From Streptomyces sp. DG1A-41 (GTDB lineage Bacteria > Actinomycetota > Actinomycetes > Streptomycetales > Streptomycetaceae), in the NCBI RefSeq assembly GCF_037055355.1, contig NZ_CP146350.1, positions 744,001 through 808,000 of the forward strand: a stretch of DNA of 64,000 nucleotides, read 5' to 3'. Made by a program: the position numbers and the translations under genes. The notes under the pieces were generated by a model. That model was not told the DNA's origin and ran no database searches. It worked only from the letters and a program-made list of their open reading frames with translations. Each line of letters starts with the position of its first letter. Position 1 is the first letter of the stretch. This document shows positions 1-7,157 of this stretch, piece after piece.

Positions 1-1
1 C

Positions 2-304
2 CCCCACCCCGCCGTGGTCTCGGGCGACTTCAACTCGCCCTGGATGGGACGGGTGACCCCCCTCGGCGCCGGCACTCGGGGGCACAACCCCGGCTCCCCG
101 CTGTTCGCCTTCTCCTGGCCCGTCTCCGATTACCCGCTGCCGAGGCTGTGGCGGCTGGACTGGCTCTTCACCACCGGAGACCTGACCGTACCCGGCTACC
201 GCTTCCACGGCGGCGAGGCCTTCTCCGACCACGTGGCGCAGGAGATACGCGTCGCCGTCCCGGACGGTGACCCGTCCGCCCGTACCCGCCAGCGCGGTTC
301 CTGA
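2..304 (+). CDS. endonuclease/exonuclease/phosphatase-fold protein, C-terminal part
   Basis: The frame is open to the left edge, so only about the last 100 residues are present. They carry two hallmarks of the EEP (DNase I-like) fold: a GDFNS motif near the visible start, whose Asp and Asn belong to the metal/phosphate site, and an FSDH motif near the end, whose His is the usual catalytic base. The stop is at 302-304. Family members are nucleases or phosphodiesterases; Streptomyces has many exported ones, and the substrate cannot be told from this fragment. The GTG at position 14 lies inside the domain and is not the true start. It precedes the glycan-type genes on the same strand after a 73-bp gap. 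Confidence 0.7.
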   Translation, partial: PHPAVVSGDFNSPWMGRVTPLGAGTRGHNPGSPLFAFSWPVSDYPLPRLWRLDWLFTTGDLTVPGYRFHGGEAFSDHVAQEIRVAVPDGDPSARTRQRGS

Positions 305-377
305 CACCCGGCTCCCCCGACCTCGAAGGCACCAAGCCCTAAGCACACCCCCCTGAGACCCCTGGAGGGATCCCACC

Positions 378-602
378 ATGCGGGAACCCGGCATATTCGA
401 TGTGACGGTGATGCTCGACTCCTACGCCCCCTACGTCAGCGGGCTCGCGGAGGCGGCCCGGCTGACCGCCGAGGGGCCGCCCGCCCGCGGCCCGCACCGG
501 AGGGCGGACACGACCGTCGCCGCCGGCAGCACCCTCGCCCGGTTACGTGACGAGGCCGGTGAGGAGGCGTTCCGGCAGCTCCTGAGCGGTTCCCCGTCAT
601 GA
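378..602 (+). pseudogene. remnant of a GT4-like glycosyltransferase N-terminus (74 aa)
   Basis: A GGAGGGA ribosome site precedes ATG 378, but the product is only 74 residues. Residues 7-22 (FDVTVMLDSYAPYVSG) closely match the N-terminus of the intact glycosyltransferase at 1826 (FDVAIILNYYAPYVSG), which is the nucleotide-sugar GT-B N-lobe start. The match then stops and the remaining ~45 residues resemble no domain I know. The simplest reading is a paralogue with a large internal deletion, still translatable and coupled to the next gene by an ATGA overlap at 599-602. It has a TTA codon at 543-545. It could instead be a short functional peptide kept for translational coupling. Confidence 0.6.
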
Positions 603-1654
603 AGCGGCTGGGCAGAGAAGACACCGTGGGCGACCAGGACGGTCTGGCCGCGACCGCATCGCACGGTCCCCCAGCGGCCATGCCCCCTACGGCGCCGCCG
701 ATGCCCTCCCCGGAACCCGTCCACGCCACGAACGGATCACACGGTCCGCTCCTGGAAGGCGTCACAGGCACCAAGACCCGGCATTCCCGATTACCGGCAC
801 CGCTGGTGCTGCTGCGCCCTCGCCAATGGGTGAAGAACATCTTCGTCCTCATCGTCCCGGTGGCCGTGGACCCCGCGATGCTCCTGCACAACATCGCAGG
901 GGCACTGGCCACCGTGGTCGCGTTCGCGGCGGCCTCCAGCGCTGTCTATGTCCTCAACGACTGGCTCGACCGGGAGCAGGACCGGCTGCACCCTGTCAAA
1001 CGTCATCGGCCGATAGCCTGCGGACAGGTCGGCCCACTCGGCGCGCTCCTGCTGGGCGCGGGCTGTCTGGCGACGGCAGCCGCCTGGGGAACACTGCTGC
1101 CACCGGCAGTACGGGCTGCCGTCGCCGGGTATGCGGTGCTCAACCTGGCCTACTGCCTTGCGTTGAAGCACTACCCGCTGGTCGATGTCAGCGTGGTGGC
1201 AGTCGGCTTCGTTCTTCGTGCCGTGGCGGGCTGTCTGGCGGTGGCGGCGCCCTTCAACCCCAACCTGATCATCTGTGTGTACTGCACCTGTCTGCTGATG
1301 TCGCTCGGCAAGCGGCGGCACGAGCTGGTGACCGCGAACCTCCGGGGACAAGCCGCTGCGCAGCGGCCTGCCCTCGCGGGGTACTCGCTTCCCCTGCTCG
1401 ACCAGCTCATGGCCGTGCTGCTGGCGGCCACGCTGATCACTCACGAACTGTTCGTCCTCTCCACACCGCATCCGCACGCCGCCGTGCTGGCCGTCGTCAC
1501 CATGCCTTTCGCTGTCTTCGCCCTGTGCCGGTACATGCAGCTGCTGTCGGTGCACCACAGCGGTGGAGAGCCGGGCCGTGACGTGCTCACGGACGCGCCG
1601 CTCGTGGTCAATGCCGTTCTGTGGCTGGCCTGTTTCGCCGCCAGGCTCGTCTGA
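599..1654 (+). CDS. UbiA-family prenyltransferase, decaprenyl-phosphate phosphoribosyltransferase-like
   Basis: A polytopic membrane protein of 351 aa. After a ~65-residue hydrophilic N-terminal extension it has LRPRQWVKN (72-80) and the Mg-binding NDxxDxxxD motif at 120-128, followed by HPVKRHRPI. That combination is characteristic of the Rv3806c/DPPR-synthase branch of UbiA enzymes, which transfer phosphoribose from PRPP to polyprenyl phosphate, rather than of quinone or heme UbiA enzymes. Mostly hydrophobic helices follow. ATG 599 overlaps the preceding stop. A TTA codon lies at 791-793, so translation may depend on bldA tRNA. With the GT4 enzyme and flippase-like protein downstream it suggests synthesis of a polyprenyl-linked sugar donor or glycan; the acceptor and product are inference. 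Confidence 0.8.
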   Translation: MKRLGREDTVGDQDGLAATASHGPPAAMPPTAPPMPSPEPVHATNGSHGPLLEGVTGTKTRHSRLPAPLVLLRPRQWVKNIFVLIVPVAVDPAMLLHNIAGALATVVAFAAASSAVYVLNDWLDREQDRLHPVKRHRPIACGQVGPLGALLLGAGCLATAAAWGTLLPPAVRAAVAGYAVLNLAYCLALKHYPLVDVSVVAVGFVLRAVAGCLAVAAPFNPNLIICVYCTCLLMSLGKRRHELVTANLRGQAAAQRPALAGYSLPLLDQLMAVLLAATLITHELFVLSTPHPHAAVLAVVTMPFAVFALCRYMQLLSVHHSGGEPGRDVLTDAPLVVNAVLWLACFAARLV

Positions 1655-1825
1655 GGCACACGCGCGCGACACCCTCGCCTCCCCGTCGCCCCCTCCACGG
1701 CTACGCGCAGAAGTCGCGCCGGCTGTGGCCTGGCACCAGGTATTCGCCTGGCTGCGCCGCAAACACCCACATGAAGCCGAGACATCAAGACTGCCGCACA
1801 TCGTCAGCTGTCGAAGGGAACCGTC

Positions 1826-3001
1826 ATGAGTGACCACGAATTCGATGTAGCGATAATCCTCAACTACTACGCGCCATACGTCAGCGGACTGACGATCCAC
1901 ACCCAGCGGCTTGCCGAGGGCTTGGCCGAGCGAGGGAATCGAGTGGCGGTCGTGGCCGTTCAGCACGACAAGTCGCTGCCTCTGCGAGAGGTCCGAGCCG
2001 GGGTCTCGGTCTTTCGCGCTCCCGTCCACCGGACAATTGGCCGAGGGCCCGTGAGTCCACAGTTCGTACCCCTTGCCCGACACGTCGCTCGCAAGTCGGC
2101 GATCGTCAATCCCCACGCACCGATGCTCGAAGTGGGAGCCATCGCACTGGGTGTGCAAGACCGGCCGCTGGTAACGACGCACCATATGGACATCTGGTTG
2201 CCGTCAGGTGTGGTCAACTCGGTCGCCAGGCGCGCGGTTGATGTTTCCACATGGGCCGCGATGCGCATGTCCGATGCGGTCGTGGTGAACAGCGCCGATC
2301 AAGCCCGTGGTTCGAAGCTCTGGCCCCTGATCAAGCGAAGGAACTGGCGAGGAATCGCGCCTCCGTGCCTTGACCGTCGCGGTGGTGAGCCCAGTTATCG
2401 TGACGGAAGTGGCCTGCATATCGGGTTTCTTGGACGCATTGTGGAGGACAAGGGAATCGAATACTTGATACGGGCGTTTCAGCTGCTCGACGATCCAGAT
2501 GCTCGATTGCTGATCGGTGGCGACTGGATCAAGGTGGCCGGTGGCGGAATCGAAGACCGACTTCGCCCGCTCATCGGCGACGACAAGCGGGTGCAGATGC
2601 TCGGCCTGCTGAGCGGAAGCCAGATCGACAATTTCTATGCGTCGATCGACGTCTTCGCTCTGCCGTCCATTGCCGAGTCTTTCGGCACCGTCCAGGCCGA
2701 AGCGATGATGGTCGACGTTCCATCGGTTACCACGGACCTTCCCGGAGGACGTTCGCCCGTGCTGGACACCGGGTTCGGTCGCCGGATTCCGCCACGTGAT
2801 CCGGACGCGTTGGCCCGTGCGATCAGCGAGCTGGCGGCCCTGACTCCCGAAGAACGCGCCGAGGGGGGCCGTAGGGCCCGGGAACTCTACGGAGTGGACA
2901 CGTTTCTCGACGCTTACGAGGAGCTGTTCGATCAGATCACCCCCAAGGAGGACAGCTCCCCAGCACTTGGCACGCGGCGTCAGAACACGCTCATGCCATG
3001 A
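1826..3001 (+). CDS. GT4-family glycosyltransferase (GT-B fold)
   Basis: 391 aa. The N-lobe begins with YYAPYVSGLTIHTQRLAEGL, the glycine-containing acceptor-side loop of GT4 enzymes. The C-lobe starts near residue 200 with HIGFLGRIVEDKGIEYLIRAF and ends with the donor-binding signature PSIAESFGTVQAEAM, matching the E-x7-E type motif of family 4. It lacks signal and membrane segments, so it should act on the cytosolic face with a nucleotide-sugar donor. ATG 1826 follows GAAGGGA at a good distance. Its stop overlaps the start of the flippase-like gene (ATGA at 2998-3001), so the two are translationally coupled. Codon third positions are clearly less G/C-biased than in most neighbours, which hints at acquisition. 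Confidence 0.85.
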   Translation: MSDHEFDVAIILNYYAPYVSGLTIHTQRLAEGLAERGNRVAVVAVQHDKSLPLREVRAGVSVFRAPVHRTIGRGPVSPQFVPLARHVARKSAIVNPHAPMLEVGAIALGVQDRPLVTTHHMDIWLPSGVVNSVARRAVDVSTWAAMRMSDAVVVNSADQARGSKLWPLIKRRNWRGIAPPCLDRRGGEPSYRDGSGLHIGFLGRIVEDKGIEYLIRAFQLLDDPDARLLIGGDWIKVAGGGIEDRLRPLIGDDKRVQMLGLLSGSQIDNFYASIDVFALPSIAESFGTVQAEAMMVDVPSVTTDLPGGRSPVLDTGFGRRIPPRDPDALARAISELAALTPEERAEGGRRARELYGVDTFLDAYEELFDQITPKEDSSPALGTRRQNTLMP

Positions 3002-3984
3002 CGGTGAGGTCACCGAAAAATCGCCGACGCATGTTCAGGCTTCTCAGAGCGATCGTCTACTCGTCCATCGCTCTCTTCCTGTGCTGGCAGGTCTGGCACG
3101 TGCGACACGGACTTGCCGCCAGCATAAGTTCCGTTGGATGGACAGCCGTTGGATTCGCGACAGGGTTCACCGTCATAGCGAACTTTCCCGGTTTCTTCGG
3201 ATGGAGACTGCTGGTAACCGGTGCCGGTGTACGACTTACCCTTTCCGACGCGGCTTGGCTGTTCTTCGCGGCTGCGGTGACGCGCTATCTTCCTGGCGCG
3301 ATCTGGCCTACCGTCGCGCAAGCCGCGCTCGCGAGGAGAGTCGGGGCGCCGGCGACCAAGCTCATGGCGACCGGTCTGGTCGCGGTCGTTCTGACCGCGC
3401 TCAGTGGGGGCATCGTTGGCCTGCTGGCGTTCCCACGCCTGGTGGCAGACGATCCAAAGTGGTGGCTGATGTTGCCGGTATTACTCTCCGCCGGTGCGGT
3501 CATGCTGGCACCGCGTCTGCTCAGGCGACTGCTCGGCTTAGGACAACGCATATTGCGACATGAGGAACATGGGATCGCAATGCCTTCCCCCAGGACCTCC
3601 ATGGGAATGATCGCGTTCAGCATCCTCGGGTGGTGTTGCAGCGGCATGCACGCGGCGATCATCGCGATGGCACTCGGCGCACCTCCCATCTCCGCGATAA
3701 CGCTGGGCGTGGGTGGTTTCACGCTCAGTGCGGTTGCCGGAGCGGTATCGCTGACTCCTGCTGGTATCGGGGTACGTGAGGTAGTGCTCGGCCTCACGCT
3801 CGGCATTCTTATCAGCGGCCCGAATCTGGTCACACTGCTGCTGCTCAGCCGAGTCCTCACGATCCTGGGTCATGTGATCGCGACCCTTGGCGTTCTGGGA
3901 CTGCTGGCCGGAAACCGCCACATGAAACGGCGACGGGACAAAGAGAAATGGGGATACAGCATCGGCGCCCCGAACGAGAGGTAG
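2998..3984 (+). CDS. flippase-like / lysylphosphatidylglycerol-synthase-TM (UPF0104) membrane protein
   Basis: 328 aa, with about eight hydrophobic segments between residues 15 and 305 and a basic tail. The pattern RYLPGAIWPTVAQAALARRVG (about 95-115) and the late LTPAGIGVREVVLG segment are typical of the flippase-like family related to the MprF/AglD membrane domain. Members are proposed to move lipid-linked sugars or aminoacyl lipids; here the tight coupling with a GT4 and a DPPR-like UbiA favours a lipid-linked sugar. It carries two TTA codons (3481-3483 and 3538-3540), rare in Streptomyces. A convergent gene stops only 33 bp downstream, with no clear terminator between them. Confidence 0.75.
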   Translation: MTVRSPKNRRRMFRLLRAIVYSSIALFLCWQVWHVRHGLAASISSVGWTAVGFATGFTVIANFPGFFGWRLLVTGAGVRLTLSDAAWLFFAAAVTRYLPGAIWPTVAQAALARRVGAPATKLMATGLVAVVLTALSGGIVGLLAFPRLVADDPKWWLMLPVLLSAGAVMLAPRLLRRLLGLGQRILRHEEHGIAMPSPRTSMGMIAFSILGWCCSGMHAAIIAMALGAPPISAITLGVGGFTLSAVAGAVSLTPAGIGVREVVLGLTLGILISGPNLVTLLLLSRVLTILGHVIATLGVLGLLAGNRHMKRRRDKEKWGYSIGAPNER

Positions 3985-4017
3985 AGCAAGACGGCCATGG
4001 AGAGCTTCGCGGGCACG

Positions 4018-4773
4018 TCACCTTGTGACAGGCAGCGTCGTGCCCGGCAGCGCGTACTCGTCCCGCCGCCCGCACATGCCGAAGCCGCCGAGCCGGGTGG
4101 GCGCGGCCTCGTAGGCGGTGGCCTCGCCGAGGTAGGCGGGCTCGCCGTCGGCCAGCGCGTCGAGCTGGGCTCCGGTGCGTTCGGCGGCGGCCAGGGCGCC
4201 CGCCCGCCACAGGGCGCGCCAGGTGGGCACCTTCTCCCGCACGATGCGGGCGGCGGCCCGCTGGAACTCCAGGTACGGGCCGTTGTCGCCGGCGACGAGG
4301 GCCTCGCGCAGGGCGAGGTAGCCCTCCACGGCGAGGTCCCGGCGGCGCTGGGCGGCCGCCGCCGTGTCCGGTCCCGTGCCGGGTGGCAGGGTCGCCGCGG
4401 CGGCGTACTTCCCGGGGTCGGCGAGCACCTCGGGCGGGAAGGTGAACACGGCGTCCCCGGCCTCGGGCAGGCCGCTGTTCTGCATCAGCACGGTGATGCG
4501 CAGATCGCCGCCCTGCACCATGCGGTGCACGGTGCCCGGCGTGAACCAGGCGATCGAGCCGGCCTCGAGGGGAATGTCCCGGTAGCCGTCGGGGCTCAGC
4601 GTCTGCACCGCGCCCCGGCCGCCGGTGACGACGTACGCCTCGGTGCACACCAGGTGCAGATGCGGGCTGCCGCCGCAGACGCCGTCGGCGGCCTCCCAGT
4701 CGTAGGCGCTCAGATGGGACAGGCCGATCGCGCCGGGCAGCGGGTGCGGCAGCGCGGGCTTCTCGTCGCTCAC
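4018..4773 (-). CDS. cupin-domain protein
   Basis: 251 aa starting at GTG 4773, chosen because its GTGA overlaps the stop of the upstream gene; the preceding codon is also GTG and could serve instead. Residues ~30-90 form a cupin core: HLHLVCTEAYVVTGG gives the first His/Glu metal ligands and AWFTPGTVHRMV the second-motif His. An alpha-helical region follows. Cupins in sugar catabolic operons are often isomerases, epimerases or sensors, but the substrate is not evident here. It is the last gene of a three-gene leftward operon after an oxidoreductase and a DUF6807 protein, which suggests a role in modifying a sugar or polyol. Convergent with the flippase-like gene. Confidence 0.75.
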   Translation of the reverse strand: MSDEKPALPHPLPGAIGLSHLSAYDWEAADGVCGGSPHLHLVCTEAYVVTGGRGAVQTLSPDGYRDIPLEAGSIAWFTPGTVHRMVQGGDLRITVLMQNSGLPEAGDAVFTFPPEVLADPGKYAAAATLPPGTGPDTAAAAQRRRDLAVEGYLALREALVAGDNGPYLEFQRAAARIVREKVPTWRALWRAGALAAAERTGAQLDALADGEPAYLGEATAYEAAPTRLGGFGMCGRRDEYALPGTTLPVTR

Positions 4774-5696
4774 CACGGCAGGCCCTCCAGGTGCGTGCCG
4801 ACCCGGTCGCGGTCCCAGGCGCCGTCGGCGACGACGAGCCGGTAGCGGTAGGCGAAGGACTCGCCCGGCGGAAGCTCGAACTCCTCGAAGAACGCCCAGG
4901 AGAAGGCGACCGTCGGGAAGGGCTCGGAGCGGACGAACCAGTGCGACTCGTGGATCGCGGACCTCTCGTCGAGGTTCTCGGGCGCGTGCGCGAAGACGAG
5001 GGTGGAGTGGCCGTCGACGTCGTCGTGCTCGGTGGTGAAGGCGAGCCAGGGGCCCTGGGTGCCCATGAGCTTGCCCGCGTCGGCGTCGGTGTCCGGGGCG
5101 AAGACCGTGCCGCCGGTGAAGTCGCGCGGGCCGCGCCACTGGAGTCCGGTGTAGCCGGCCATCTCGCGACCCGCGGTGGTCGGGGATCCGAAGGCCAGGG
5201 GCTCGGAACGGACGTTGGTGAGGCGGATCGACCAGTCCAGGGCCCAGGCGCCGGCCTCCTCGTCCACCGAGTGGACGGTCAGCCCCCGCACCTCGCGCGC
5301 CCACTCCTCGCCGCCGTTCTCGACCCAGGTGAGCTCCTCGGTGAAGGCGAGGCGGTCGTCCTCGACCGTGAACTCCGGGAAGCCGTCGTGCCGCATGGAG
5401 CCGACGCGCTCGGGCAGGCGCAGATAGCCCTGGCCGTGGACGTAGCAGTTGCCGCCCCAGAAGTTCTGGCCGGACAGATGGCTCGCGGTCATCTGCAGGC
5501 CCTTGTGCCAGCGGTGGTCGTTCGGGCGGTAGCCGGTGACCGTGCGGCCGGACAGGGTGCGCACCGGGTGGGCGTACGGCTTGCGGGACTCGAAGGGATC
5601 CGGGTCGGGGCGGTAGACGTAGCGGAGGATCTCCGTGCCGTTCGCCGCCGTGACGGCGATGTCCTCACCGTCGGTGTGGGTGACTCGGATGCTCAT
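4770..5696 (-). CDS. DUF6807 (PmoA-like) family protein
   Basis: 308 aa, beginning MSIRVTHTDGEDIAVTAANG, with YRPNDHRWHKGLQM and GQNFWGGNCYVHGQGY near residues 60-95. These are features of the DUF6807 family, often annotated in databases as methane-oxygenase PmoA, a name that does not fit: the protein lacks membrane segments and looks like an all-beta soluble fold. ATG 5696 overlaps the stop of the oxidoreductase gene (ATGA) and its own stop overlaps the cupin start, so all three are made together. Members of this family commonly sit beside Gfo/Idh/MocA dehydrogenases in sugar loci; biochemical activity remains unassigned. Confidence 0.8.
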   Translation of the reverse strand: MSIRVTHTDGEDIAVTAANGTEILRYVYRPDPDPFESRKPYAHPVRTLSGRTVTGYRPNDHRWHKGLQMTASHLSGQNFWGGNCYVHGQGYLRLPERVGSMRHDGFPEFTVEDDRLAFTEELTWVENGGEEWAREVRGLTVHSVDEEAGAWALDWSIRLTNVRSEPLAFGSPTTAGREMAGYTGLQWRGPRDFTGGTVFAPDTDADAGKLMGTQGPWLAFTTEHDDVDGHSTLVFAHAPENLDERSAIHESHWFVRSEPFPTVAFSWAFFEEFELPPGESFAYRYRLVVADGAWDRDRVGTHLEGLPW

Positions 5697-6808
5697 GCGC
5701 GCTCCTTGGGGGCCCAGTCGGGGTACTCGCCGTGCATGGCCTCGTAGAAGGGGTCGCCGGGGCCGATCTCGCCCGCGTGCACGGAGCGGCCGGTGAACGC
5801 CGCCTTGTACAGGGCCGCGGCGAACTCGAGCGTGGCGCGGGCGTCCTGGCCGCTGCCCGGTGGTCGGATGCCGTTGTCGTAGGCGTCGAGGAGGGCGCCC
5901 AGCTGGGCGGTGTGCGAGCTGGGCACGTCGTTGACGGGGGTGCGCCAGGCGGTGGCCCGGTCGGATCCTACGTGCGGGGCCGGGGTGTAGACCCAGCTGT
6001 CGTTGGTGTGGCCGTACAGGTGGGTGAGCTCGACCGTGGCGTCCGCGCAGTCGATGCGGATACGGCTCACCTCGTCCGGGGACAGCACGCTGTTGACGAC
6101 CGTGGCGAGGGCGCCGCTCCTGAAACGCACCAGCGCGGTGGAGACGTCCTCGCTCTCGGTGTCGTGGACGAGCCGGGCGGCCATGGCCCGGATCTCCTCC
6201 CACTCGCCGAGCAGGTGCAGCAGCAGGTCGTACTGGTGGATGCCGTGGCCCATGGTCGGCCCGCCGCCCTCGCTGGCCCACTTGCCGCGCCACGGCACGG
6301 CGTAGTACGCGGCGTCCCGGTGCCAGGTGGTCTGGCAGTGCGCCACCAGCGGGGCGCCCAGCTCGCCGCTTGTGATCAGCTCGCGGGCGTGGACGGCGCC
6401 GGAGCCGTAGCGGTGCTGGAAGACGACCGCCGCGTACGCCCCGGAGGCCTCCTCGGCGGCGGCGATCTCGTCGTACTCGGCGAGCGACAGGGTGAGCGGT
6501 TTCTCGCACAGCGCCCAGGCCCCCGCCTTGAGCGCGGCCACCGTCTGGTCCCGGTGCAGGGAGGGTGGGGTGCCGATGAGGACCAGGTCGGGGCGTTCGG
6601 CGTCCAGCATCGCGTCCACCGAGGTGTAGCCGGCGACCTGGTCGCCGGCCAGCTCGCGGAAGGCGTCGAGGCGCTCCTGGTCGACGTCGACGGCGGCGAC
6701 CAGCTCCACCCGGTCGGAGTGGGCCCGCAGCGCGGGCAGATGACTGCCACTGACGATGGCTCCGGTGCCGACGACGGCCACGCGGCGACGGGTGGGGGAC
6801 AAGGACAT
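5693..6808 (-). CDS. Gfo/Idh/MocA-family NAD(P)-dependent oxidoreductase
   Basis: 371 aa. The N-terminal Rossmann domain opens with VAVVGTGAIVSGSHLPAL and continues to the family's EKP motif (ALCEKPLTLS, about residue 95), where the Lys is catalytic. A C-terminal alpha/beta substrate domain contains GHGIHQYDLLLHLLGE, carrying the usual catalytic-site Asp/His pair. Members oxidise or reduce a carbonyl or hydroxyl on cyclic sugars and inositols. ATG 6808 follows GAGGAG at a good distance. It heads the operon with the DUF6807 and cupin genes, and a LacI-type palindrome 46 bp upstream suggests sugar-inducible control. The substrate is not identifiable from sequence. Confidence 0.88.
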   Translation of the reverse strand: MSLSPTRRRVAVVGTGAIVSGSHLPALRAHSDRVELVAAVDVDQERLDAFRELAGDQVAGYTSVDAMLDAERPDLVLIGTPPSLHRDQTVAALKAGAWALCEKPLTLSLAEYDEIAAAEEASGAYAAVVFQHRYGSGAVHARELITSGELGAPLVAHCQTTWHRDAAYYAVPWRGKWASEGGGPTMGHGIHQYDLLLHLLGEWEEIRAMAARLVHDTESEDVSTALVRFRSGALATVVNSVLSPDEVSRIRIDCADATVELTHLYGHTNDSWVYTPAPHVGSDRATAWRTPVNDVPSSHTAQLGALLDAYDNGIRPPGSGQDARATLEFAAALYKAAFTGRSVHAGEIGPGDPFYEAMHGEYPDWAPKERA

Positions 6809-6853
6809 GCGGCGCTCCTCGAACGGCCGACGGACACACGCGTGGAAAGCACT

Positions 6854-6870
6854 GGGAAAGCGCTTGCACT
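6854..6870. promoter_or_regulatory. LacI-type operator upstream of the oxidoreductase operon
   Basis: The sequence GGGAAAGCGCTTGCACT contains the 8-bp palindrome AAGCGCTT, the usual centre of LacI/GalR-family operators, 46-62 bp upstream of the ATG of the leftward oxidoreductase gene. No LacI gene lies next to it, so the cognate regulator may be elsewhere. Confidence 0.55.
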
Positions 6871-7157
6871 CCGAAGGCGACCCTAGGCGTGAGCGAATGT
6901 CTGGACAACCCCCCTGCACCGACCCGCACAAGGTCTGCCCGAGCGTTCTCCCAGCTCGGGGGTGAGATTCGGGTTGTTGTCGCCACCATGGAGCGGCATT
7001 CCCCCGCTTCCGTACGGGGGCTGGCCCCACCGGGAAGCGGCTGCCAGCCGGAGTGTCCGGACAGCGGCCCGTCCCTAGCGTTCTGTCGCACCGCACCCTC
7101 TCGGGCATGTCCCTGCCGGCCGCGAGGGGGCATCGGCGACAGAAAGGACATCCACCC
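6871..7157. other. intergenic region between divergent genes
   Basis: About 290 bp between the operator of the leftward oxidoreductase operon and the start of the secreted peptidase. It should hold the peptidase promoter. I see no convincing coding frame, repeat or RNA gene in it. Confidence 0.4.

Noticed and set aside
791..2185. Long minus-strand open frames opposite the UbiA and GT4 genes
   Set aside because: Products are Arg/His/Gln-rich without domains; the plus strand carries clear motifs and ribosome sites.
4018..5304. Long minus-strand frame of 428 codons covering the cupin gene and beyond
   Set aside because: Only the part after GTG 4773 reads as a cupin; the upstream part is Arg/Gly-rich shadow of the DUF6807 gene.
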